Positions 1 to 11,600 of a DNA stretch of 64,000 nt are shown one piece after another (the stretch's first letter is position 1; the number at the start of each line of letters is the position of its first letter). The stretch lies in contig JAKLIF010000001.1 in NCBI GenBank assembly GCA_022709755.1, positions 1-64,000 on the forward strand. The letters are read 5' to 3'. The translations under genes and the position numbers were made by a program. The DNA comes from Elusimicrobiota bacterium. Its GTDB lineage: Bacteria > Elusimicrobiota > Elusimicrobia > FEN-1173 > JAKLIF01. The notes beneath the pieces are model-generated. The model saw nothing but the letters and a program-made list of their open reading frames with translations. It was not told the DNA's origin and did not search any database.

Positions 1-2640
1 AGAATAGATCGTCGTGTATGGGTTGGTCTCAGTATAGGATCCATCCACGGACGATGTTTTAGAGCTGGTCGTGGAGGTCGTCTGTTTGGATTGTCCCAAT
101 ATGATGGCGAAAGTCTGGTTGGTACGGGATTCGGTGATGTTGCCGAAAGAGTCCGTCGTGGTGGACTGGATGGTTTCCGCCGTGACACTTCTGAGATGGC
201 CGACCAATCGGGCTTTCCGGTTGCTCTCCGTGTCGGCCGCGTAGTCGTAGGTCGTGGTGTAGCGGTCGGAGACGGTGATGGAGCCGTCGATCGATGTGGT
301 TTTGGACCAGGTGGAGGATGACAGGAGCTTGGACTGACCCGCGATGATCGTGAAGACCTGCTCGCTCCAGGATTCGGTCACATTGCCGAAGGCGTCGCGG
401 GTGGTCGAATGGATGGGTTCGGCCGTGACGGCGATGAGTTTGCCGACTTTGCCGTCACGCCGGTTTTCCGCCGTATCGGATTCATAGGAATAAACCGTCG
501 TGTAGCGGTCCGTCGTGGTATCGCTGCCATCGATCGATCTGGTTTCGGACCAGGTGGTCGCCCGGGCCACTTTGGCCTGGTTGCTGATCACCGTGAAGGC
601 CTGAGTGGTCCAGGAACGGGTGACGTTGCCGAAGGCATCGGTGGTCGTGGAATTGATCTGCACATCTTCGGCCCCCAACAGATGCCCGACGCGTCCGGCA
701 TCCCGGTTTTCCGCCGTATCCATGGCGTAGGAGTAAGTCGTGACATAAGGTTCTGTGACCGTCACGGACCCGTCCACGGAATTCGTCTGCGATTCAGTGG
801 TGGACATCAGGAGTTTGGCTTGGTTGGCGATGACGATGAAAACCTGCTCCGTGGTGGTTTTCGTCACGTTGCCGAAGGCGTCGGTCGTCCCGGAATGGAT
901 GGGGGCCGCTGTCGTGTTGAGGAGATGACCGACGGTCCTTGAATGCCGGTTGTCCAGGGTGTCTTCTTCGTATTCGTAGGTTGTGGAATAGGGTTCTGTT
1001 TTGGTGACGGACCCATCCACCGACTCCGACACGGAACTGACCGTGGAGCGGAGGACTTTCGCCTGGTTGTTGATGATCTTGAAAACCTGTTCGGTGGTGG
1101 AAGTGGTCACGTTGCCGAATGCATCGGTGGTGACGGAACGGATGGGGTCGGCTGTGGATTGCTTCAGGTGGCCGACGATGCCGAGAGTACGGTTTTCGGA
1201 GGTGTTCTCCGCGTAGGTGTTGGTGGTGGCGTAGGGTTCCGTCTCGGAGACAGAACCGTCGACGGAGTCCGTGCGGGATGACGTGATGGACCGCAGAACT
1301 TTGGCCTGGCCGGCGATCACCGTGAAAACCTGTTCGGTGGTGGAGGCGGTGACGTTACCGAAGGCGTCGGTGGTGGTGGAACGGATGGGCGTGGCCGAGG
1401 CGCTCAGGAGTTGGCCGACGATCCCGAGCTTTCGGTTCGCTTCCGTGTCTTCGGCATATTTGTTGGTGGTGGTGTAGCGGTCCGTGACGGTGACGGCTCC
1501 GTCCACGCTCCGGCTGGTGGACCAGTTGGTGGAGGTGAGGACCTTGGCCTGGTTGGCGATGATCCCGAACGTCTGTTCCGTCCAGGATTCGGTGACGTTG
1601 CCGAAGGCGTCGGTGGTGTTGGAATGGATCGATTCGGCCTCCGCACCGAGGAGGTTCCCCACGATCCGCTTGGTTCTGTTGTCGGCGGTGTCTTCGGCAT
1701 AGGCATAGGTGGTCGTGTATCGGTCGGTATCCGACGAGGATCCGTCGACGGAAAGGGTGCTGGACCAGGTCGTGTTGGTGAGCATCTTCGCCTGTCCCGC
1801 CACGATCTTGAAAGTCTGGAGGGACCAGGACTCGGTGATGTTCCCGAAAGCGTCCGTCGTGGTGGAATGGATCTCCGAGGGCATGGACGATTGAATCAGA
1901 AGGCCGATCGCGTCATAGGTGTACTCGATTGTGTAGGGGTCCGTGACCGTCACGCTTCCATCCACCGACTTCCCGACGGAGGAGTTCCGGACACTGTCCA
2001 GTTTGGCTTGGTTCCGCACGGCCGTGAAGAACTGTTCGTTGACGGAGGTGGTTTCGTTGCCGAAGGCGTCCACGGTGTAAGACTCACCGTAGCCGTAGGC
2101 GGCATTGTTTTTGCCGGTCTCCAAAAGTCCTCTGGACGTGTAATGGTAGGTGACCTCGGTCGCTTTCCCGAGGACCTTGCCCGTCGGGTCTTCCCATCCG
2201 TTATATGTTTTTGCCCCGTCGACGCTCTCAGTGTAAGAAGAACTGGTCGAGCGGGTCATCTTGGCCTGCCCCGCGACCGACGTGAAATACTGATCGGTTC
2301 GGGTGGTGGTCACGGAACCGAACGCATCGCTCGAGATGCTTACCCCGGTCCCCCTGGCCGCCGCTTCCGTGCCGGTGAGGACTTTTCCCTTGGCGTCGTA
2401 AAAATATTCGACTTTCATGGCCTGCGACCCGTGCGTTCCATCCATCCATGATTCCGACCCGTCGATGTTGACCGTATGGGACGACGTGATGGATTCCTTC
2501 AGCCGGGCTTGACCGTTCAGGATCACGTAGTTCTGGACGATGTCGCTGGTGGTGATGTTCCCGAAGCCGTCATTGGAGACGGAAGTTCCCCTCCCGGAGG
2601 CGCTGATGAGCTGGCCTCGGGCGTTGTAGTTGTAAACCAC
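1..2640 (-). repeat. 243-bp (81-residue) coding tandem repeat array
   Basis: The DAFGNVT motif of each unit (its gtt on the plus strand) falls at 139, 382, 625, 868, 1111, 1354, 1597 and 1840: seven successive intervals of exactly 243 bp. Then come 2056, 2314 and 2557 (intervals 216, 258, 243). Each unit reads TTDAFGNVTxS..EQ.F.VIxxQAK, then SVDGSVT, then YTTTYxYAxDT and NRxxxxVGxL. All length changes are multiples of three. The array reaches the left edge, so more copies are likely outside. Degenerate relatives of the same unit occur between about 6.6 and 10.4 kb of the same gene. Confidence 0.95.
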
Positions 2641-5600
2641 CGTCATCTCCGTGTGGGTCGTGGCGCCGGTGTATTCGGATTCCTTCAGGCCGGTGATCTT
2701 GACGGTCTTGTTCAGGAACCCGCCCGCCTCGCGGACCAGGGGATGGAGTGTGATCGTCCCCCGGAGGAAAAGCTCATCGGCGGTGACGATGGAAAACTCC
2801 GACTGTTGCCCATTGGGGGACGTGGTCGCGGCGGTGACCGTGCCGTCTTCGTTCAGAAGGTCGGGCAGAGTGTCTTCGGAGATTCCCATGGCCTGCAGAG
2901 TGGAGGAGAGCCCTTGTCCCTCGTCCGTGGTCTGCTGGGAGGATTTCGGGATGAGGTTCATGGTCTGCAGGAGCCGGTTGATCGTGTTGATGATGGGGCT
3001 GTTGATCAGGACGAATTGATTCAACTTCGTCTGCCAGGTCGTTCCCGCGGACGACTGAGGAATATCGACGTTCAACTGGGTGGAATAGTTGTCGATCTTT
3101 AACGTGCCCGCGATGGTTTTGATGATGGCCTGGTGTGTCGGTTTGAACGGGTTCAGCAACTGCAGGAGGTTCGTCCAGGAGACCGTGCCGTAGAGGGAGG
3201 CGCTGGCCGTGCCGACCTTGGTGAAGGATTTCCCTGAAGCGATGGCGTTGGCCATGCTGGTATCGAGGATGGCGACGTATCCCCCGCCGTTGTCGATCCG
3301 GCCGCTTGCATTCCCGTAATGGAAACCGTCGATGCCGTTGATGGAGACGTAGCCGTTGAGACGGCGTTGGATCGTGACCGAGGAACCGAACCCCGGTATC
3401 GTCAGGGTCATGTCCATATTGTCGAAGTTGAAGCTGGTGGTCAAGGTGCTGGGGGCTCCCGGCGGGACTTTGCCGTTGAGCCATCGGGGAGCTCCCGCCG
3501 CCGTGGGATACTCGACGGTATAAACCTCCTTGCTGCTGCCGTTGATGATCTTGATGCTGTTGGCCACCCAGTTGTTCCCCTCGTCATCGGTGGGAACATC
3601 TCCGACCATGACACCTTGAGGGCCCGCCGAAGAGCCCATGTCTCGTTTGAGACTGCTGAACGTGACGGCTCCGGTGTCTTTGTTCAGCATGACGGACTGC
3701 TTCGTGACATAGTTCCAGTTATATCCCCCGCCGCGGACATACCCACGAGTCATATAGGAGCCGCTTTCATAGCTGGCCCCGTCTTTTCTCGTTGAATTCT
3801 CAAGCCAGGTCTGCTTGGCGACGGTTTTGTTCCCGGTGTTCCTGTTTCCCACCGCCATCAGGGAGTAGCTCGTCCCCCCCCCGCTCTCGGAGGGCAGATC
3901 CGAACGGATGTATTTCACGAAACCGTTGGTGCCGTCGAAGAATTTCTCGACGATGTTCGTCATGTTCCCGTCGTCGTCTCTGGATACCGTGGACCGGTAG
4001 TCCATATGCCCGCCTGTCCACACCATGTGGATCTTGGTGGTCATGTTGCCGTGCTCATCGTAATAGGCGATGGTCATGTTGCTTCCTTTGGATCCCATTT
4101 TCCCGAAGCCGAGGGGTTCCCCATCTCTGGAGAGCCATTGACCGTTTCCGTCGCAGCCACCGGGGGCCTCCCCGCTGCAACTAACCCCGCCCAAGCTCAA
4201 GTTCGTCTCCGGAAGAGAACTGGAGGAGGGCGCTCCCGTCACGAATTGGGAGACCGAGAGTGAACTGTTGTTGGCACCATTAATCGCTTCTTGACGGTCT
4301 TCAATGAGGTCGGCCTCCTGATACAGCACCGCCGCTTCCCGCATCTTTCCACCGAGGTAGTCGATCATGTTCCGGTTGGCTGCCACCGCGTTGTTCATCG
4401 ACGTGTTGGTGGCGGAAAAGTTGGTGGCGGCGTTCCGGAACGTTCCCATGGCCGAATTGAAGGTGGAGAGGGTGGAGTTAGCGCTACTGGAACGGCTGGA
4501 CGTGTGTCCATAGTAGGCCAGACCGGACGTGGAGGCGACCGATCCGATCTGAAAATCACTGCTTTGGATCACCGTCGTCAGATTGGATGTCAGGTTGTCG
4601 ATCTTGCTGATCATGGTGGCGGCGAAATCGCTGTTGCGGAGCGCTTCGTTCGCCATCGCGGTGTAGTAGGAACCGATGGCATCGGTGGTGGTTGCCGCCA
4701 GGTTAGACCAATACGTTCTTTCTGTGTCCCATTTTGACTTGTTGTTCACGTAAGCAGATCTCAGTGTAGCGAACTTGCTGAGATCCCCTATAAGGTTGGA
4801 CTGAGTGGAATTGGTGAGACAATTTGTGAGGGCGAGGATATCGTTGCGGGCGATGTCGACGTTCGTTTGCAGGTTATAGTAAGAACTATCTTCGCTGTCT
4901 ATCGAGTTGCTGAGAGAGTAGTAGGCGTTGTTGTAGGAATTGTATGTGTTGTTCCATGAAACGTAGTTATCGTAGTAGTTCTGATAACGCGCCTGAAGTT
5001 GACTGGTGATCCGGGGCGGATCCCCCAATCCGTTGGAGGCCTGACTCAGACCGATGTTGCCGGTGAAGGCCGACAGGTCGGCGGAGTTGTAGAGGTTGGA
5101 ATAACTCCAGGGGTTGATGCTGTCGTCGGAGGATTCCACGATGCCGTCCCGGTCCCCGTAGTTCTTATAGAAGAGGGTCCGGTCATCGGTCCCCAGGCCC
5201 GTGTTTTGCGCGTCAATGGTGATCACGCCGTCCCCGTTCAGGTCCCACAGGTTCCAGTTCGTGTGAGTCGTTTTGCTGAGCTCGGTTTGCCAGGCGTTGT
5301 AGGCGGAGGATTGTTTCGAGTAGTAATAGTTCAGCGGGGTGGCGGCGGCATTGCGAGCGGAGAGATAGCTGTTCATGGCGGAGGTGGCGGCGGATTTGCT
5401 GGTGTAGGTCGTTCCACCATAACTGACGTCCCAGTAGAAGCCGTCGACTTGGCCTTTGTAGTAATTGTAGTTGGACCAGCATTGGGTCAACTGCGATTTG
5501 ACGGAAGCCAGTGCATCGGCCGCCGGGTCCACGGAGTTGTAGATGTTGGACATCGCCGTGGCCAGGGCACCCAATGCCGTTTTAGACGTGCCCCAGACAT

Positions 5601-8600
5601 AGTCCGTGAAAGTCGCATAACTGCCGGACGTATAGGGGCCGTTGTAATGGCCGACGTAATCGTTCCTCTGGGTGGTGCTCAGTTGGTGGATCTGTTCGAG
5701 GAGATATTCCTCGGCCGCTGAAGTCCCGTCGTTGTTGGCGTCCACGGTTCCTCCTGAGCCGCTGTAAAGCCGTCCGACCAGGTTGGACAGGTTGGACTTG
5801 ATTGTGGAGGGGTCATAAGTGGTATCGGCGTCTGTGATCTGCCAAGACGTGTTGTTTTTGAGGGTGGCGACACCATCGTTGGCCCCCAATCCGGTATAGA
5901 TCGACTTCATGATCAATGCATCGAGGGAGGACCCGTTGGTCAGCTGCCCGAGGATGTTCCCCCAGGCGACCGATCCGAAGGCCGAGGCGGAGACCACGGC
6001 CCCTGCTTCGGCTTGATTCTCCTGGAGGTCCGAGATCATGTAACCCTGTTCGATGGCGGTTTGGTGCCATACGCCGATCATCTCGGTGGTGATCTCGACG
6101 CCGGCTGCGACAACGTCCAGATACTGGGTGTATTCCGAATTTTCGTGCAGCAACGCGGTCAGCATGGTGGCGGTGACGTCGCGTCCTTCGGCGTTCCATC
6201 GTTTCAACACGTCCTCGTGGATGAGGACCACCCCGTCGGAGGTCCAGGTGATGAAGGAACTCGTGTCCATCACTTCGGAATCCGTGGGTGTTCCGGTGAT
6301 GAATTCCACGGATTTGATGTTCGTGACGACGCCCGATTGGACGAACTGGTTGATGGCGTCCTGGATGTCGGCGGCGAAGATCTCCGATATGGTTTCTGTT
6401 TCCTGTTCTTGGACGAGGATTTCGGTGAACGAGAAGTTCAAGATCTCGCTCAGGGCTTCGTAGATCTGCTTGTGGACGGCCAAGGGGATGATGAACGGGG
6501 TGTCGGCCAGGGCGGTCACCCAATCCACACCGGACAGCCCCAGCCCATCCAGAAGGTTCGAGGTCAGGTCCGTGAGAGGGTTCTGCAGGGAGTCCACCGT
6601 GTCGGAGGTGGTGTCCGTCTTGACGAGCCGGAACTGCCCCGACAAGAAGGCGTATTGCTGGAACAGCGTGTCCCGGGTGATGGTGCCGAACATGTCGTCC
6701 GAGACGGTCTGTCCCAAGCCGAATCCGTAAAGGCCCTGCCCCTTGGAGTTATAGAAATAGGTCGTGAGCGTTTCCTGGTGTTGTTGTGATCCGTCGATGT
6801 TCTCTGTCCCGGAGATATTGGCGGCCAGATACTGTTTGGTCTGTCCGTTGATGAGGACGTAATACTGTTCGAAGAGGGAGTCGGTAGACGTCCCTTCGAC
6901 GGTGACGGATTCCGAGGAGCCCGTTCCATGGGCGGAGAGGAGCTGTCCCAGGGCATTGTAACGGTTCACCATGACGGATTCCTGGTGGGACGTGGAGTCG
7001 TCGAAGTTGACGGTGTCGGACGTCGTCCGGGAGGAGGCCAGGCGGGCTTGTCCCTGGATGAGTTGGAAGAGCTGTTTGATCTCCGAGGTCGTCTTGTTCC
7101 CCCACAGGTCGTCGGACGACGAATACCCCTCGCCCATGGCGTCGATGAGTTTCCCCCGGGCATCGTAGACGTATCTTGTCTCCATGTGGCTGGTGGAAGT
7201 AGTCTCGTCATAATTCTGCGTGAGGGAATCTGTGATGGTATTGAGGAGCTTGATCTCTCCCCGGAGGACGATGTATTGCTGTTTCGTCTCGGACGAGGTG
7301 AGGTTGTAATAGCCATCGTCACTCACCGAGAGGCTGTATCCGTACGCGCTGATGAGGTGACCGGCCTCGTCGTATTTGTAGGAAAGGATGGCCTGGGTCT
7401 CCGAGACGGAACCTTCTTTGCCGTCCACGTGGGTGGTGGTGGTCTGCCCCATGAGCTTGGATTGTCCGTTGAGCATCGAGTAATCCTGGGTGAAATCGGA
7501 GCGGGTGGTGTCCGGTTCCCAATAATCGGCGATGAGCCCGTCCCCGTTCAAATCCGTTTCGAGCGTTTCGCCGAAATCGTTGGTGTCGCCGTCTCCCGTC
7601 ACGTCCTGATAGAAGACTTCCTGCGTCAAGACCAGGGAGGTGTTTTCGCTCCATCCCGTTCCCTTGGTGGAGACCATATGGCCCTTGTCGTCATAGAGGT
7701 AGGTGGTCACGGTTTCGGCGTGGCTGTAACCGTTCTCATTTCTGGTGATCACGTCGCCGGCGGCGTTGAGGGCGTCGGAGATGGATTTTTGTTCCAGCAT
7801 CGAGGCGCGTCCCTGGAGGATCCGATAGGTCTGTTCGATCCGGCTGCGGTTGCTCTGGAGTTCCCAATAGTCGGCGATGAGCCCGTCCCCGTTCAGGTCC
7901 GTCTCGGTGGTCTCGCCGTCGTCGGTGTAGTCTCCGTCCATGTTCAGGTCTTCCTGCCGGAGTTCCTGGGTCAGGCTCGACGAGGAACTCTCGCTGATCC
8001 CCTCTCCCCTGGCCCCGTTGAGACGGTCTTTCCGGTCGTACGTATAGGTGATGGTGGTCTGGGACCAAGTGTATCCGTCGGTCCCTGACTGGATGCGCTG
8101 TTGGTCGTCGTCCAGCGTCCAATTGGTCGATTGAGAGGCGCGTAACAGGGCCCGGCCTTTCGAGATGTAGTAGGTTTGATTGATGTCCGTTTCGTTCCTC
8201 TGAAGGATCCAGGAACCGTTCTGTTCGACGCCGTCCTCGTTCAAGTCAACCCAGACCAGCTGGATCTCGCCGTCCTGGATCTCTTGGTCGCCGTTAGAGT
8301 CCGTCCACTGGGTCTGGTGTTCCGCATCGTTCCAGGCGGCCTGGGCGGACTGGGTCAACCCCGTCCCCTGGGAGGCGGTCAACCGTCCGGCTGAATCGTA
8401 GGTGTTATCGACCGTCATCTCCGAATAAGAATAGCCGTCGCTGGCAAGAGGATCGTCGGGGTTGAGCAGGATGGGGTCCCAGGTGCCGGGTTTGGTGTTC
8501 CATGTCTTCGTGAACGTCCGGCTGAGGAGGGCTTGCCCGTCTAGGATTTCATAGTCCTGTTCGATGATCGAAGAGCTCTTCTGCGTGTTCCAATAGCCGC

Positions 8601-11600
8601 GTTCGACGGATCCGTCGCCGTCGATGTCCTGTTCGATGAGCGTCAATCCTTCGGGCGGGTTCTGACCGGCCTCGAGGTCGGTCCAGCTGACCTGGGTGGA
8701 TCTGGACGTTCCAGAACCGATGGCGTCCAGAAGGCGCGCGTTCCGGTCGTAAGAATAGGATACGGTCGTCTGCGACCAGCTGTAGCCGTCTTGGTCCTGG
8801 TCGCGGATGATGCCTCCCTCGTCGTCGGTCCCCCAGGTGGTCGACACGGCGGACACGACGATGGATTGTCCGGCCAAGAGCACGTAAGTGTTGACGGTGT
8901 CGCTGATTGTGACCGGGATGTCGGTTTCGCCCGCTTCCCACACGCCGTTCTGGTTGAGGTCGTCCCAGACTTCCGACGCGCTGTTGGAACTGGAATATCC
9001 CGACGTGGCGGTGAGCTGTCCGAGGGTGTTGTATCGGTTGTTGACGACGCTCCGGGACCGCGTCTGGGTGGCGCCGGAAATGGTGGTGGAGTCGGAGATG
9101 TTGGAGACTTGGCGCGCCTGGCCCCCGATGATCTCGTAGGTCTGTTCCATGGTCCCCCGCGTGGTCCCGGCTTCGGTGATCTGGTCCACGACGCCGTCGG
9201 GCGGGAGCGTGGTGTCCGTCCATCCGTACTCCGTGTTGGAGAACGCCCCGTCCCCCCAGGCGCGGGTCAGTTTCCCATCGCCGTCGTAACGGTAGTGGAC
9301 GGACGTCTCGGAGTGGTTGAGGGATCCGTTCGGATTGGTCGTGTCGGTGATGGAAAGCGATTCAATGACTTTCGCATTTCCGTTGATGATCATATAGTTC
9401 TGATAGGTGGCCCCTTGGGTCACCACATCGGATTCTTCGCTGGTGGAGGTGGAGGTCCCGGCGGCGGTGCATTCGTTCAGCCGGCCCTTGTCGTCGTAGG
9501 AGTTGGTGGTGACCATGGTCTGGTCGGTGATGGACCCGTTCACGTTCACCGAGTGGGAGGTGCTGATGGATTGGACCATCCGGGCTTCCCGATTGACGAT
9601 CGCGAAGACCTGTTCGATGGTGCCGGTGGTCTGTCCCACGTCGCCGAACGTCGGCGCGTCTTCGACGCCGTTGCCGTTGGCATCGATCCACAAGGTTTCG
9701 CCGGGATCGATGACGCCATTCTTCAGATTGATGTCGATCTCGCCTTCGTCCACGATCCCGTTGCCGTTCTTGTCGTCCCACCCGTCCATCCAGGCATGTT
9801 CGGGATCGGTGTATCCGCGCTCGTTCGACACGAAATGGCCATGGCCGGAGGCGGCGGAAACCTGGCCGCGTTCGTTGTATTGATAGGAAACGGCGGTGAC
9901 GGAGTGATTGTCAGAACCGTCCAGGTTGGCGGTGAAACTGTCGCTGATGTTCAGGACCACTTTCGTTTCCCCCTGGAAGGCGGTGAGGAGTTGGGTGATC
10001 TGGGTGTTGGTGACGTTGCCAAAGCCGTCGTCGCTGAGGCTTTTTCCCGTGGACATGCCTCCCAGCAGCCGTCCGAGCGGGTTGTAATGATAGACCGTCG
10101 TCGTGTCGCTGACGGTCGTGTTGCCGTCGGAGGCCACGCTCGTGGTTTGGCTCAGTTGGAAGAGGAGCTGGGTCTGGCCGTTGCGGACCCCGAAGGTCTG
10201 TCGCGAGGAGCCGGTGGTCGTTCCGCCGGATACCAGCCGGTCCACGATTCCGTCCCCGTTGGAGTCGGTCCAGACCGCGGCCTCGACCGTTTTGAACGTT
10301 CCCACGGATTCGGCCCCGAGGAGGATGCCTTCGGCGTCGTAGCGGTTGGTCATGAGCGTCTCCGAGGTGGTGACGCTGCCGGTGTCATACTGGCTTTCCG
10401 TCAGAGACTTGGAAGTCACGATCTGTCCGCGTTGATTGTAGGTCAGGGACACGTTGGTGGTCTGTTTGGTCAGGCCGGTCTCCGGATCGGACGTGGTGTC
10501 CTGATAGCCGACCATCTGCCCGTTCGCGTTGTATTGGATGTCGCTGCGTTCGGAGACGGTCGTCTTGTCGGTGTATTCGGCGGTCTCGACGACCTGGATC
10601 AGTCCGAGTTCCGACATGCCGAGCACGCTCTCCACGAAATCGGCGGGGGTCAGGCCGGAGGTCATGAGCATCTCGTTGATGGTCTCGGAGGTGATCGGCC
10701 GACCGTCCATCTGGTAGCTCATCTTGATCCCGGGTCCGTATTGGCGGGTCTCGCTGAGGTAGCCGGTCACGCGGCCCAAGGAGTCGAACCGCTGTGTCAT
10801 CTTGGCGACCGTGGTGGTTCCGTCCGCGTTGGCGGTGGTGTCCGTGTAAGAGACCATCCGGTTGAGCGCGTCATATCCCACATCGGACCGCGTGGTCATG
10901 ACGGTCTCATTCACATCTTCCATCCGGGATTGCATTTTCAGGACCCCGCTGGACAGCAGACTGTCGACGGTCTGGTCGGGATAGAGGGCCAGCACCAACG
11001 AGAGTTCCCAATCCTGCAATTCCCGGCCTTGATAGGTATAGTAGGTGCGGGATTCCTGGCCCGTCTTGAGGATCGTGGATGTGTAACCCGTGGAGCGGCC
11101 CTGATCGTCATAGGTCATGTTCAGAGTGGTGTTGTCGGTCTTCAACCCGTTTTCCGTGCTGACATCCGAATAGGCCGCGAGTTGGCCCAGGCCGTTGTAG
11201 AGCACGCCCGACCGTTGGACGAGGCTGATGACGTCCAGATCGATCCCCTGGGAGTAGATCTCGGAAAGATAACCGACCTGCTGGCCTTCGGCGTTGTAGA
11301 CGATGTCCTTCATGGACGTGGTGGTCTGCATCGCTTCGGATTTGGAGGCGGTGGCGATCTCTTTGTAGGCGACCGCCTGGTTGTTGGCGTTGTATTGCAG
11401 GCCGGTCCGGACCGAAGTCGTCTCCTCCTTCATCACCTGCGGAGCCGGCGCGGGCTCCGCGATGGTCTCGGCGGGCGCCGGCCGGATCATCCCGAAGGTG
11501 TTCTGAACGTTGACGTAACCCTTTTGGCGCCCTTGGAGATCATAGACGATCCCCAACATGGTGTTCACGGTGATCGATTGGTCTTCCACCAGGACGACGC

